Assembly (NCBI GenBank): GCA_000380225.1
Contig: KB904821.1
Span: 1,230,953 to 1,294,952, forward strand
Source: a filamentous cyanobacterium ESFC-1
Lineage (GTDB): Bacteria > Cyanobacteriota > Cyanobacteriia > Cyanobacteriales > Spirulinaceae
Direction: 5' to 3'
Length of the DNA: 64,000 bases
Every line of letters begins with the position of its first letter. Position 1 is the first letter of the stretch. Below are positions 43,546 to 54,087 of this stretch, in pieces. The notes beneath the pieces were generated by a model that was not told where the DNA came from, ran no database searches, and was given only the letters and a program-made list of their open reading frames with translations. Position numbers and translations under genes: made by a program.

Positions 43546-46500
43546 ATGTCTAGAAACACTTATAATCTGCTGCCAGACTTGATCGAAATTCAACGTTCTA
43601 GTTTCCGGTGGTTCTTAGAAACAGGATTGATCGAAGAACTCAACAGTTTTTCGCCCATTTCCGACTATACCGGTAAACTCGAACTCCACTTTATTGGCGA
43701 AAATTATAAACTCCACGAACCCAAATATGACGTAGACGAAGCCAAACGCCGGGATGCCAGCTACGCCGTACAGATGTACGTTCCCACGCGGCTGGTGAAC
43801 AAAGAAACAGGCGAAATTAAAGAGCAAGAAGTCTTTATCGGGGACTTGCCCTTAATGACCGATCGCGGCACCTTTATCATTAACGGGGCCGAGCGAGTTA
43901 TTGTCAACCAGATTGTGCGATCGCCAGGGGTATATTACAAAGCCGAAATCGACAAAAACGGTCGCCGTACCTACTCCGCCTCCCTCATCCCCAACCGAGG
44001 CGCATGGCTCAAATTTGAAACCGACAAAAACGATTTAGTTTGGGTTCGCATCGACAAAACCCGTAAACTCAGCGCCCAAGTCCTGCTCAAAGCCTTGGGC
44101 TTGTCTGACAACGAAATTCTCGATGCCCTGCGTCACCCAGACTATTACCAAAAAACCCTCGACAAAGAAGGCAACCCCTCCGAAGACGAAGCCCTCTTGG
44201 AGTTGTATCGCAAACTGCGTCCCGGCGAACCCCCCACCGTCAACGGCGGGAAACAACTGCTCGAATCCCGCTTTTTCGACAACAAACGCTATGACCTCGG
44301 TAAAGTCGGTCGCTACAAACTCAATCGCAAACTGCGCCTCAACGTGGCCGACACCATGCGGGTTCTCACCCCCGAAGACATCCTCTCGGCGGTTGACTAC
44401 CTAATCAACCTTGAATTTGATGTGGGCAACACCGACGACATCGACCACCTCGGCAACCGTCGCGTGCGCTCAGTCGGGGAATTATTACAAAACCAAGTCC
44501 GGGTCGGTTTAAACCGCTTAGAACGGATTATTCGCGAACGGATGACCGTCTCCGAAGCCGATAGCCTCACCCCCGCGTCCCTGGTGAACCCCAAACCCCT
44601 CGTCGCCGCCATTAAAGAGTTCTTCGGCTCGTCCCAATTGTCCCAGTTTATGGACCAAACCAATCCCCTCGCGGAATTAACCCATAAACGCCGCCTCTCT
44701 GCCCTTGGCCCAGGCGGTTTAACGCGGGAACGAGCCGGATTCGCCGTGCGAGACATTCACCCCTCTCACTACGGGCGGATTTGTCCGGTCGAAACCCCTG
44801 AAGGCCCCAACGCCGGTTTAATTGGTTCTCTGGCCACTTATGCGCGGGTCAACGAATACGGCTTTATCGAAACCCCCTATCACCGCGTCGAAAACGGTCG
44901 GGTGCGCTATGACGAAGGTGCCGCCTTCCTCACCGCCGACGAAGAAGACGACCGTCAGGTGGCCCCTGGTGATATTAACACCGATGCGGAAGGAAATATT
45001 TTAGGCGATCGCGTCCCCGTGCGCTACCGTCAAGAATTTTCCACCACCACCCCGACCCAAGTTGATTACGTCGCCGTTTCCCCGGTACAAATCATCTCCG
45101 TCGCCACCTCCCTGATTCCCTTTATCGAACACGACGACGCTAACCGCGCCCTCATGGGGTCGAATATGCAGCGTCAAGCCGTTCCCCTGCTCAAACCCGA
45201 ACGGCCCCTCGTCGGTACAGGCTTAGAAGCCCAAGCCGCCCGCGACTCCGGGATGGTGGTCGTTTCCGAGCATCACGGTGTCGTCAAATACGTTGATGCC
45301 GAGCGCATTCATGTTCAAATTGACCCCAACGAAGAAGGCGAACAAGGGGAACTCGTCGAATACGAACTGCAAAAATATCAACGCTCCAACCAAGACACCT
45401 GCTTAAACCAGCGTCCGTTGGTCTTTGAAAACGAACCCGTGGTTCCCGGTCAAGTCCTCGCCGATGGTTCAGCCACCGAAGGCGGCGAACTCGCCCTCGG
45501 TCAAAACATCCTCGTCACCTATATGCCCTGGGAAGGCTACAACTACGAAGACGCGATTTTAATCAGCGAACGCCTCGTCATCGACGACGTTTACACCAGT
45601 ATCCACGTCGAAAAATACGAAATCGAAGCCCGTCAAACCAAACTCGGGCCCGAAGAAATCACCCGCGAAATTCCCAACGTCGGGGAAGATGCCCTGCGTC
45701 ACCTCGACGAACGCGGCATCATCCGCATCGGCGCTTGGGTTGAAGCTGGCGATATCCTCGTCGGGAAAGTCACCCCCAAAGGTGAATCCGACCAACCCCC
45801 CGAAGAAAAACTCTTACGAGCCATTTTCGGGGAAAAAGCGCGGGATGTGCGGGACAACTCCCTGCGAGTCCCCAACGGTGAAAAAGGTCGCGTCGTCGAT
45901 GTGCGCGTCTTTACCCGCGAACAAGGAGACGAACTTCCCCCTGGGGCTAACATGGTTGTGCGGGTTTACGTCGCCCAAAAACGCAAAATTCAAGTCGGTG
46001 ACAAAATGGCGGGTCGCCACGGTAACAAAGGCATTATCTCCCGCATTCTGCCCATGGAAGATATGCCCTATCTCCCCGACGGTCGCCCCGTAGACATCGT
46101 TCTCAATCCCCTCGGCGTACCTTCTCGGATGAACGTCGGTCAGGTGTTTGAATGCTTGCTGGGTTGGGCGGGTGAAAACCTAGGGGTGCGCTTTAAAATG
46201 ACCCCCTTCGATGAAATGTACGGCGAAGAAGCCTCTCGCCTTACCGTCCACAGCAAGCTCGAAGAAGCCAGTCACAAACCCGGACGGGATTGGGTATTTG
46301 ACCCAGAAAAACCCGGCAAAATCCAACTCTACGACGGTCGTACTGGCGAACCCTTTGACCAACCCGTAACCGTGGGTATGGCTTATATGCTGAAACTGGT
46401 TCACCTGGTAGACGACAAGATTCACGCCCGTTCGACGGGGCCGTACTCCTTGGTTACCCAGCAACCCCTCGGCGGGAAAGCGCAGCAAGGCGGTCAGCGC

Positions 46501-46857
46501 TTCGGAGAAATGGAAGTGTGGGCCCTAGAAGCTTACGGGGCGGCTTACACCCTGCAAGAGTTGTTAACGGTCAAGTCCGACGATATGCAAGGCCGGAACG
46601 AAGCCCTCAACGCCATTGTTAAAGGCAAGCCGATTCCCCGTCCGGGTACACCCGAATCCTTCAAGGTGTTAATGCGCGAGTTGCAATCTCTGGGCTTAGA
46701 TATTGCCGTTCACAAAGTCGAAACCGCCGAAGATGGCGGCAGTCACGATGTGGAAGTAGACCTGATGGCCGATGCCGAACGTCGTCGTACTCCCTCACGC
46801 CCGACTTATGAATCTCTGACCACAGAAGATTTACAAGAAGATGATGCCAGTGGTTGA
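43546..46857 (+). CDS. rpoB: RNA polymerase beta subunit
   Basis: The 1103-residue protein [20 protein letters not shown]... contains all beta features: the rifampicin-site region [59 protein letters not shown], the catalytic-loop [14 protein letters not shown], then [20 protein letters not shown], the [10 protein letters not shown] region, and the C-terminal [20 protein letters not shown]. The length is typical of cyanobacteria, which lack the long beta insertions of proteobacteria. It heads the rpoB-rpoC1-rpoC2 operon. The gap to rpoC1 holds a large inverted repeat. Confidence 0.98.
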   Translation: MSRNTYNLLPDLIEIQRSSFRWFLETGLIEELNSFSPISDYTGKLELHFIGENYKLHEPKYDVDEAKRRDASYAVQMYVPTRLVNKETGEIKEQEVFIGDLPLMTDRGTFIINGAERVIVNQIVRSPGVYYKAEIDKNGRRTYSASLIPNRGAWLKFETDKNDLVWVRIDKTRKLSAQVLLKALGLSDNEILDALRHPDYYQKTLDKEGNPSEDEALLELYRKLRPGEPPTVNGGKQLLESRFFDNKRYDLGKVGRYKLNRKLRLNVADTMRVLTPEDILSAVDYLINLEFDVGNTDDIDHLGNRRVRSVGELLQNQVRVGLNRLERIIRERMTVSEADSLTPASLVNPKPLVAAIKEFFGSSQLSQFMDQTNPLAELTHKRRLSALGPGGLTRERAGFAVRDIHPSHYGRICPVETPEGPNAGLIGSLATYARVNEYGFIETPYHRVENGRVRYDEGAAFLTADEEDDRQVAPGDINTDAEGNILGDRVPVRYRQEFSTTTPTQVDYVAVSPVQIISVATSLIPFIEHDDANRALMGSNMQRQAVPLLKPERPLVGTGLEAQAARDSGMVVVSEHHGVVKYVDAERIHVQIDPNEEGEQGELVEYELQKYQRSNQDTCLNQRPLVFENEPVVPGQVLADGSATEGGELALGQNILVTYMPWEGYNYEDAILISERLVIDDVYTSIHVEKYEIEARQTKLGPEEITREIPNVGEDALRHLDERGIIRIGAWVEAGDILVGKVTPKGESDQPPEEKLLRAIFGEKARDVRDNSLRVPNGEKGRVVDVRVFTREQGDELPPGANMVVRVYVAQKRKIQVGDKMAGRHGNKGIISRILPMEDMPYLPDGRPVDIVLNPLGVPSRMNVGQVFECLLGWAGENLGVRFKMTPFDEMYGEEASRLTVHSKLEEASHKPGRDWVFDPEKPGKIQLYDGRTGEPFDQPVTVGMAYMLKLVHLVDDKIHARSTGPYSLVTQQPLGGKAQQGGQRFGEMEVWALEAYGAAYTLQELLTVKSDDMQGRNEALNAIVKGKPIPRPGTPESFKVLMRELQSLGLDIAVHKVETAEDGGSHDVEVDLMADAERRRTPSRPTYESLTTEDLQEDDASG

Positions 46858-46865
46858 TGAATGAA

Positions 46866-46975
46866 GGTTGTTCGTTATTGTTAGGGTCAACCTCGCCAGA
46901 ACCCGTCAGGAAATCTCGCTTTCCCACTCATTCGGAAAAGAGTCATCGGCGAGATTTCCCCAGTAACGAACAACC
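46866..46975. repeat. Nested inverted repeat between rpoB and rpoC1
   Basis: The outer arms GGTTGTTCGTTA (46866-46877) and TAACGAACAACC (46964-46975) are perfect over 12 bases. The inner arms GGAAATCTCGC (46909-46919) and GCGAGATTTCC (46949-46959) are perfect over 11. In RNA this would form a long two-tier stem immediately after the rpoB stop. It is either a small palindromic element inserted between the genes or a processing/attenuation structure in the operon mRNA. Confidence 0.75.
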
Positions 46976-47016
46976 AAAAACCCAGGACAAAGGACAAAGG
47001 ACGAACAACCAACAAC

Positions 47017-48891
47017 ATGAAACAACAAAACAATCCTCGCTTCGATTACGTCAAAATTGGCTTGGCTTCCCCAGACCGGATTCGGGTATGGGGCGAACGC
47101 ACGTTACCCAATGGTCAAGTGGTGGGGGAAGTGACCAAGCCCGAAACCATTAACTATCGCACCCTCAAGCCAGAAATGGACGGGTTGTTTTGCGAGCGTA
47201 TTTTTGGCCCCGCCAAAGATTGGGAATGCCATTGTGGGAAATACAAGCGGGTGCGCCATCGGGGGATTGTCTGCGAGCGTTGCGGCGTGGAAGTGACTGA
47301 ATCCCGCGTGCGTCGCCATCGTATGGGGTTTATTAAGTTAGCCGCCCCGGTGACTCATGTTTGGTATCTCAAAGGGATTCCCAGTTATCTCAGCATTTTG
47401 CTGGATATGCCGTTGCGGGATGTGGAGCAAATTGTTTATTTCAACGCCTATGTGGTGCTTGACCCCGGTAATGCCAGTAACTTGAGCTATCGCCAATTAT
47501 TGACCGAAGACCAATGGTTGGAGATTGAAGAACAGCTTTATGCTGAGGATTCTGAGTTACAAAGCATTGAGGTGGGGATTGGCGCAGAAGCGGTACAACG
47601 GCTGCTCGAAGAAGTAAAACTCGAAGAAGAAGCCGAAAAACTGCGCGAAGATATTGCCAACTCGAAAGGGCAGAAACGGGCAAAGTTAATCAAACGCCTG
47701 CGGGTGATTGATAACTTTATCGCCACCGGGTCTCATCCAGACTGGATGGTGTTGAATGTGATTCCTGTGATTCCGCCGGATTTGCGCCCGATGGTGCAGT
47801 TGGATGGGGGTCGTTTTGCCACCTCTGACTTGAATGATTTGTACCGCCGGGTGATTAACCGTAACAACCGTTTGGCAAGATTACAAGAAATCCTCGCCCC
47901 GGAAATTATCGTCCGTAACGAAAAGCGGATGTTACAAGAAGCGGTGGATGCGTTGATTGATAACGGTCGGCGCGGTCGGACAGTGGTCGGGGCGAATAAC
48001 CGTCCGTTAAAGTCGTTATCGGACATTATTGAAGGGAAACAAGGTCGTTTCCGTCAAAACTTGCTCGGTAAACGGGTGGATTATTCCGGTCGTTCTGTTA
48101 TTGTCGTCGGGCCGAAACTGAAGATTTATCAGTGTGGCTTACCCCGCGAGATGGCGATTGAGTTGTTCCAACCGTTTGTGATTCACCGCTTGATTAAAGG
48201 CGGTTTGGTGAACAATATCAAGGCGGCGAAAAAGTGGATTCAGCGTTCTGAACCCGTGGTTTGGGATGTCCTTGAAGAAGCAATTGCGGGTCACCCGGTT
48301 ATGCTCAACCGCGCGCCAACGCTACACCGTTTAGGGATTCAAGCCTTTGAACCGATTTTAGTCGAAGGTCGGGCGATTCAGTTGCACCCGTTGGTTTGTC
48401 CGGCGTTTAACGCGGACTTTGACGGCGACCAAATGGCGGTTCACGTTCCTTTGTCTTTAGAGTCTCAGGCTGAAGCCCGGTTGTTGATGCTGGCTTGTCA
48501 CAATATTTTATCGCCAGCTACGGGTCGTCCGATTATTACGCCGTCTCAAGATATGGTATTGGGCTGTTATTATCTCACGGCTGAAAACCATAAAGCGCAA
48601 AAGGGGGCAGGACGTTATTTTGCCAGCTTAGATGATGCGCTGCGGGCTTACGAACACCAAGAGGTGGATTTACATTCTTATATTTGGGTTCGTTATAACG
48701 GCGAAGTGGAAGTGGATGACGAAGATTCTGAACCGATTAAGGTACAAGACGATGGCGGCATTGTCATCAAAGAATACAAGTGGCGCAAAACCCGCGAAAC
48801 CTCCGAAGGGGAGATGTTGACTCAATATGTCCGTACTACCATTGGCCGCATTATCTACAACAAAACCATTCAAGATGCTTTAGTGAGTTAA
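47017..48891 (+). CDS. rpoC1: RNA polymerase gamma subunit (N-terminal beta' half)
   Basis: The 624-residue protein holds the zinc-binding site ([20 protein letters not shown] region), [20 protein letters not shown], the invariant catalytic loop [16 protein letters not shown] (three Asp for Mg2+) and the bridge toward the rpoC2 half, with [20 protein letters not shown]. Splitting of beta' into rpoC1 and rpoC2 is diagnostic for cyanobacteria and plastids. The start ATG lies after heptamer-like repeats (ACCAACA). There is a 159-base gap to rpoB. Confidence 0.98.
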   Translation: MKQQNNPRFDYVKIGLASPDRIRVWGERTLPNGQVVGEVTKPETINYRTLKPEMDGLFCERIFGPAKDWECHCGKYKRVRHRGIVCERCGVEVTESRVRRHRMGFIKLAAPVTHVWYLKGIPSYLSILLDMPLRDVEQIVYFNAYVVLDPGNASNLSYRQLLTEDQWLEIEEQLYAEDSELQSIEVGIGAEAVQRLLEEVKLEEEAEKLREDIANSKGQKRAKLIKRLRVIDNFIATGSHPDWMVLNVIPVIPPDLRPMVQLDGGRFATSDLNDLYRRVINRNNRLARLQEILAPEIIVRNEKRMLQEAVDALIDNGRRGRTVVGANNRPLKSLSDIIEGKQGRFRQNLLGKRVDYSGRSVIVVGPKLKIYQCGLPREMAIELFQPFVIHRLIKGGLVNNIKAAKKWIQRSEPVVWDVLEEAIAGHPVMLNRAPTLHRLGIQAFEPILVEGRAIQLHPLVCPAFNADFDGDQMAVHVPLSLESQAEARLLMLACHNILSPATGRPIITPSQDMVLGCYYLTAENHKAQKGAGRYFASLDDALRAYEHQEVDLHSYIWVRYNGEVEVDDEDSEPIKVQDDGGIVIKEYKWRKTRETSEGEMLTQYVRTTIGRIIYNKTIQDALVS

Positions 48892-49071
48892 CGGCATCTA
48901 GGGGTCGCGCTTTCCCAGTCTATGAACTGGCTGATGGGTTGTTTGTTTTTTCTTGAGGGATGGGAGTCGTAATTCCCTCAAAAGACTGTTTCAAAACTTG
49001 GTCTGAGGATAGCGACCCGGATGACGAAATCAAGAGACCTCCCAGACAAACAACCAGCAAGCAAGCCCGAC

Positions 49072-49225
49072 CCCCGCGCCGCCGTAAGCGTCGAGACCCC
49101 GCGTCGCCGTAAGCGTCGAGACCCCGCGTCGCCGTAAGGCGCAAGGGAATGCTCGACAAGACAGGCGCACCTTGTAGCTCGACAAGACAGGCGCACCTTG
49201 TAGCTCGACAAGACAGGCGCAAGGG
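49072..49225. repeat. Tandem repeats between rpoC1 and rpoC2
   Basis: The stretch has two blocks. At 49075-49140 a 25-base unit (GTCGAGACCCCGCGTCGCCG and TAAGC) is repeated about two and a half times. At 49152-49225 a 26-base unit (CTCGACAAGACAGGCGCACC and TTGTAG) is repeated about two and a half times and decays into variants. The first unit also occurs upstream of ruvA. They are REP-like elements rather than CRISPR: unit and spacing do not alternate with unique spacers. Confidence 0.8.
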
Positions 49226-49308
49226 AATGCGCGAGTAGCATCTTGTAGCTCGGTAAGACACCAGCAATCAACAACCCACAATAAGCAACCAATAACCAAT
49301 AGCAAAAC

Positions 49309-52300
49309 ATGGCAGAACCGATTTTTTTCAACCGTATTATTGATAAAAAGCAACTGCGGCGGCTGATTTCTTGGGCTTATACCAATTACGGTAGCGCTCG
49401 CTGTTCGCAAGTGGCTGACTTTATCAAAGAATTAGGCTTTCACTACGCTACCAAAGCCGGGGTCTCGATTAGCGTTGATGACTTGCAAGTACCACCTGTG
49501 AAAAAAGAGATGCTGTCTCAAGCGGAGACGGTGGTGGCGGCAACGGAACAGCGCTATCGTACCGGGGAAATCACAGAGGTTGAGCGCTTTCAGAAAGTGA
49601 TTGATACTTGGAACAGCACCAGTGAATCTCTGAAAGATGAGGTTGTTCGTAACTTCCGAGCTACCGATCCCCTAAACAGCGTGTATATGATGGCGTTCTC
49701 TGGGGCGCGGGGTAATTTGTCTCAGGTGCGGCAGTTGGTGGGGATGCGGGGCTTGATGGCTGACCCCCAAGGGAAGATTATTGCCCTGCCGATTAAGACT
49801 AACTTCCGGGAAGGTCTGCGAGTCACTGAGTATATTATTTCCTCTTATGGGGCGCGTAAAGGCTTGGTAGACACGGCGCTGCGAACGGCGGACTCTGGCT
49901 ATTTGACTCGCCGCTTGGTCGATGTATCCCAGGATATGATTGTGCGGGAAGTTGATTGCGGCACGAAGCGCCACATTGTCTTGCAACCGATGAAAGATGG
50001 CGATCGCGTCCTGATTCCCCTCAAAGACCGTCTACTCGGTCGTGTGGTGGCCGAAGATGTGATCGACCCCGAAACCGGGGAAGTCGTGGCAGTCCGCAAC
50101 CAAGCCATTGACGACGATCTCGCGGCGGCCATTGGCGCAGCAGTAGACGAAATCGCCGTGCGATCGCCCCTAACTTGTGAAGCGGCGCGATCGGTATGTC
50201 AATGTTGTTATGGCTGGAGTTTGGCTCACGGAACGCCCGTAGACATGGGAGAAGCGGTAGGGATTATCGCCGCCCAATCGATCGGGGAACCGGGAACCCA
50301 GCTTACCATGCGGACCTTCCACACCGGGGGCGTATTTACCGGGGAAGTCGCCGGAATTGTCACCGCAGAGGACGAAGGCACGATTGAGTTCTCCTCGAAC
50401 CTGCGGACGCGGGGTGTGCGAACCCGTCACGGGGACGAACGAGAACAAGTGGAAGTCGCTGGCGATTTGGTTTTAACCACAGCCAAGGGTAAATCTCAGA
50501 AGTATCCAGTTACCCCCGGTTCGCTGTTGTTTGTCACGAATGGCGAAAATGTAGAATCCGGGCAAATGTTAGCCGAGGTTGCCCTCCGACAGCGCCTAGG
50601 GTCTACCGAAAAAGCCACCAAAGACGTATCTTCGGATTTAGCCGGGGAAGTGCTATTCGAGGGCTTGATCAGCGAAGAAAAAACCGACCGTCAAGGCAAC
50701 ATCACCCACATCGCCCAACGGGGGGGTTTATTGTGGGTACTTTCTGGGGAAGTGTATAACTTACTGCCTGGGGCTGAACCCGTGGTTGAAAACGGCACTC
50801 ATGTTGAACCCGGAACCATTTTGGCGCAAACCCAGTTGATGACCCAGCATGGCGGGGTGGTGCGTTGTGTTCCTGATAGCCGGGAAATCGAAATCATTAC
50901 CGCGTCGGTGCAGTTAGACCGGTCTTTGGTGCAAAAAGAAAACAACCGCTATGTGATTCATGCGGCTTCGGGCGATCGCTTCTTACTCAAAGCCACCCCC
51001 GGAACCAAGGTACTGAATCACCAAACCATTGCCGAGTTAGTAGACGACCGCTATCGTACCCACAGTGGCGGTATTGTCAAATATGCCGGAGTTGAAGTCA
51101 GCAAAAGCCGCAGTACGCGAGAAGGCGGTCGGTCTGGCAGTAGCAATCGCGCCCCCAAAGGCTATGAAATCACCAAAGGCGGCGCATTACTCTGGATTCC
51201 TGAAGAATGCCACGAAGTCAACAAAGATATTTCCTTGTTGATGGTTGAAGAAGGGCAATTTGTCGAAGCCGGAACCGAAGTGGTCAAAGACATTTACGCT
51301 CAAACCTCTGGGGTGGTTGAAATCGTCCAGAAAAATGACATTTTGCGGGAAATCGCCATCAAACAAGGCGATCTGCACATGCTCGAAGAACCGCCGCTTG
51401 TCGAAGCCGACGGTCAACTGCTGCAACCGGGAACGGAAGTGCTACCAGGGGTGGAGTTAGAAGAACTGCGTTACGGCGAATATATCGACACCCCCGAAGG
51501 CATGGCATTATTGCTTCGTCCTGCTTTCGAGTACGCGATCGCGGACGAACCCGATGTGCCTTCCCAAGACTCGATCAACGAGGGCGTTGGCGGCCCGGCG
51601 ATTTCCTTGCGAGCCATTCAACGGTTGCACTATAAAGACGGCGAACGGGTCAAGTCTGTAGAAGGAGTCGAACTTCTCAGCACCCAACTGGTCTTAGAAA
51701 TCGACCGTCCCGAAGAAGAAGATATCGACATCACTACCCTAAGTGCGGATATCGAGTTAATTCCCGTTGATGCTGAAGAAGTAGACAACGATGCCGACTT
51801 AGAAGAAGAAGGGGAAGAAGCCCAAAACTATCAACTACAAATCGTTATCCTTGAATCCTTGGTGATTCGTCGGGATGTGGAAGCTGATACCACCAGTGGC
51901 GGCACGCGGACGCGCATCTTAGTCACAGACGGCGATGAGATTCCTAAAGGGGCGGTGGTTGCTCGCACCGAGATTCAATGTAAAGAATCTGGGGAAGTGC
52001 GGGGGATTCGCTCGGGTAGTGAGGCGATTCGCCGCATTCTAATCGTGCGGGAAGCCGATCGCGTCAAGGTCACAACCGCCGAAGAACCGGAGATCAAAGC
52101 CCAGGATTTATTGGTAACAGGCAAAACCATTACCAGTAATGTCCCCAGTCCCGAATCCGGTCAAGTTGTCGCGGTGAATCAAACCGACGAGGGCTACGAA
52201 GTCGTTTTACGCAAAGCTCGCCCTTACCGGGTGTCTGCCGGGGCGATTCTGCAAATCAATGAAGGAGACTTGGTACAACGGGGGGATAACCTGGTGCTGC

Positions 52301-53385
52301 TCGTTTTTGAACGGGCCAAAACCGGAGATATTATCCAGGGTTTACCGCGAATCGAAGAACTCCTCGAAGCCCGTCGTCCGAAAGAAGCTTGTATTCTCGC
52401 TCGTCGTCCGGGGGTTGCTCAGGTCGAATACGGCGAAGATGAATCAGTCGATGTGAAAATCATCGAAGACGATGGCGTGGTGGCAGATTACCCCATTAGC
52501 CCCGGTCAAAATGCCTTGGTATCCGACGGCCAGCAAGTGGAAGTGGCGCGACCGTTAACTGACGGGCCGGCCAATCCCCACTCCATCCTAGAAACCTTCT
52601 TTGAATACTATGTAGAGGAGAAGGGGGTTTATGAAGCGGCGATGATTGGTTTGCAAAAAGCGCAGTTGTTCTTGGTGAATAATGTGCAGTCGGTGTATCA
52701 ATCTCAAGGGATTGACATTTCCGATAAACACATTGAAGTGATTGTGCGGCAAATGACCTCGAAAGTTCGCATTGATGATGGCGGCGACACGACGATGTTA
52801 CCCGGTGAGTTGGTGGAGTTGCGCCAAGTCGAACAGGTGAACGACGCTATGGGGATTACGGGCGGCGCTCCGGCTCGTTATACCCCGGTGTTGTTGGGGA
52901 TTACCAAAGCCTCCTTGAATACCGATAGCTTTATCTCGGCGGCGAGTTTCCAAGAAACCACGCGGGTTCTCACGGAAGCTGCCATCGAAGGTAAATCCGA
53001 TTGGTTGCGCGGCTTGAAAGAGAACGTGATTATCGGTCGCTTGATTCCGGCAGGAACAGGGTTTAACTCGACTGAGGAGATCGGTGTTGCCAATAGTTTA
53101 GACGGCGATGGTAATGATGTTCGCGGAGCCGGGCTATACGGAAATGGCAGTGTGAGTGACAATCCTAGCCCCAAGAATGAGTCGGGGAAGGGTCGGAGCA
53201 ACTTGCGTAATCGCTTTAATAAGTCTGATGCGAAACGGGGCTTAGATGAAGATATGGTTTTAGATGACCATACCGCCCGTAACTATAGCCTTGAAGTGGA
53301 TAACGACAAGGACGAGGAGATGACGGGTAATAACTTTAGCGACGTATTCAGTCAAGATGATGATAGCGACGACGATGCAGAGTAA
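49309..53385 (+). CDS. rpoC2: RNA polymerase beta' subunit (C-terminal half)
   Basis: The 1358-residue protein begins [20 protein letters not shown] and contains the trigger-loop region with [20 protein letters not shown] and [20 protein letters not shown]. The long cyanobacteria-specific insertion (SI3, about residues 330-980) follows, with repeated sandwich-barrel hybrid-like modules. Then come [40 protein letters not shown] and a Asp/Asn-rich tail. It starts after 417 bases of non-coding sequence that contains tandem repeats, and ends with a hairpin at 53411. Confidence 0.98.
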   Translation: MAEPIFFNRIIDKKQLRRLISWAYTNYGSARCSQVADFIKELGFHYATKAGVSISVDDLQVPPVKKEMLSQAETVVAATEQRYRTGEITEVERFQKVIDTWNSTSESLKDEVVRNFRATDPLNSVYMMAFSGARGNLSQVRQLVGMRGLMADPQGKIIALPIKTNFREGLRVTEYIISSYGARKGLVDTALRTADSGYLTRRLVDVSQDMIVREVDCGTKRHIVLQPMKDGDRVLIPLKDRLLGRVVAEDVIDPETGEVVAVRNQAIDDDLAAAIGAAVDEIAVRSPLTCEAARSVCQCCYGWSLAHGTPVDMGEAVGIIAAQSIGEPGTQLTMRTFHTGGVFTGEVAGIVTAEDEGTIEFSSNLRTRGVRTRHGDEREQVEVAGDLVLTTAKGKSQKYPVTPGSLLFVTNGENVESGQMLAEVALRQRLGSTEKATKDVSSDLAGEVLFEGLISEEKTDRQGNITHIAQRGGLLWVLSGEVYNLLPGAEPVVENGTHVEPGTILAQTQLMTQHGGVVRCVPDSREIEIITASVQLDRSLVQKENNRYVIHAASGDRFLLKATPGTKVLNHQTIAELVDDRYRTHSGGIVKYAGVEVSKSRSTREGGRSGSSNRAPKGYEITKGGALLWIPEECHEVNKDISLLMVEEGQFVEAGTEVVKDIYAQTSGVVEIVQKNDILREIAIKQGDLHMLEEPPLVEADGQLLQPGTEVLPGVELEELRYGEYIDTPEGMALLLRPAFEYAIADEPDVPSQDSINEGVGGPAISLRAIQRLHYKDGERVKSVEGVELLSTQLVLEIDRPEEEDIDITTLSADIELIPVDAEEVDNDADLEEEGEEAQNYQLQIVILESLVIRRDVEADTTSGGTRTRILVTDGDEIPKGAVVARTEIQCKESGEVRGIRSGSEAIRRILIVREADRVKVTTAEEPEIKAQDLLVTGKTITSNVPSPESGQVVAVNQTDEGYEVVLRKARPYRVSAGAILQINEGDLVQRGDNLVLLVFERAKTGDIIQGLPRIEELLEARRPKEACILARRPGVAQVEYGEDESVDVKIIEDDGVVADYPISPGQNALVSDGQQVEVARPLTDGPANPHSILETFFEYYVEEKGVYEAAMIGLQKAQLFLVNNVQSVYQSQGIDISDKHIEVIVRQMTSKVRIDDGGDTTMLPGELVELRQVEQVNDAMGITGGAPARYTPVLLGITKASLNTDSFISAASFQETTRVLTEAAIEGKSDWLRGLKENVIIGRLIPAGTGFNSTEEIGVANSLDGDGNDVRGAGLYGNGSVSDNPSPKNESGKGRSNLRNRFNKSDAKRGLDEDMVLDDHTARNYSLEVDNDKDEEMTGNNFSDVFSQDDDSDDDAE

Positions 53386-53410
53386 ATGACTGCTTCGTAA
53401 CATTTGATGG

Positions 53411-53447
53411 GGGAACGAGGAATAGTTTGGCACTAGGTCTCGTTCCC
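53411..53447 (+). terminator. Hairpin after rpoC2
   Basis: GGGAACGAG (53411-53419) pairs with CTCGTTCCC (53439-53447) around a 19-base loop. It lies 25 bases after the rpoC2 stop and is followed by TATTTCG rather than a strong T-run, so it could be a weak terminator or 3'-end protector. Confidence 0.55.
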
Positions 53448-53494
53448 TATTTCGTAGCTGATATTTCGATGACCTTTTAATTAATAACAATAAT

Positions 53495-53884
53495 ATGACT
53501 CGTCAAACGCCCAAGGGAACTCGTAAGCCTAGTAGTATGGCAAGAAGTCATACTCATCCCCCTTCTGAAACCGTATCTCATAGCCATTCTCACGATCATG
53601 GCCACGTCCACAGCGAAGAACAAGCTCGACAGTTGATTAATCGTTTGTCTCGCATTGAAGGTCATGTGCGGGGGATTAAAACCATGATCGCTGAAAATCG
53701 CGCTTGTCCTGATGTGTTGATCCAGGTAGGGGCGGTGCGGGGGGCCCTTGACCGCGTGGCTCGGATGATTTTTGATGAACACCTCAGCGAATGTATTGCT
53801 AGAGCCGCTAAAGAAGGGTCAGACCGCCAGATTGACGCAGAAATTGAAGACCTTAAAGCCGCTCTCGATCGCTTTTTACCCTGA
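53495..53884 (+). CDS. CsoR/InrS-type metal-responsive repressor
   Basis: The 129-residue protein is a CsoR/RcnR-family helical regulator: EEQARQLINRLSRIEGHVRG, then MIAENRACPDVLIQVGAVRG, DEHLSECIARAA. The N-terminus is His-rich (SHTHP, SHSHSHDHGHVH), and Cys71, His96 and Cys100 form the usual metal site. In Synechocystis the His-rich CsoR-like InrS senses nickel and represses nrsD; others sense copper. The ligand set and the His-rich arm favour nickel sensing here, but copper cannot be excluded. No efflux gene is adjacent. Confidence 0.85.
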   Translation: MTRQTPKGTRKPSSMARSHTHPPSETVSHSHSHDHGHVHSEEQARQLINRLSRIEGHVRGIKTMIAENRACPDVLIQVGAVRGALDRVARMIFDEHLSECIARAAKEGSDRQIDAEIEDLKAALDRFLP

Positions 53885-54087
53885 GACGCGATCGCGCTTT
53901 GTAGGGCTTTTTTGGGGGAAAGGTATCGACGCAGCGCCAGAAGTCTGCGGGGTATCTTTACGGGCTTTTCTCGGACTTTTGGGGCTTGCGTCACAACAAT
54001 TTCACAAACGCTCGCTAAACTCAGATTAGCGATCGCTCATAAGTTATTTTGCGATTTGTTGACTGACCTTAAACCCTGTCCAACTTT

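Noticed and set aside
49072..49225. Possible CRISPR array between rpoC1 and rpoC2
   Set aside because: The 25-26 base units are directly joined with no spacers between them.
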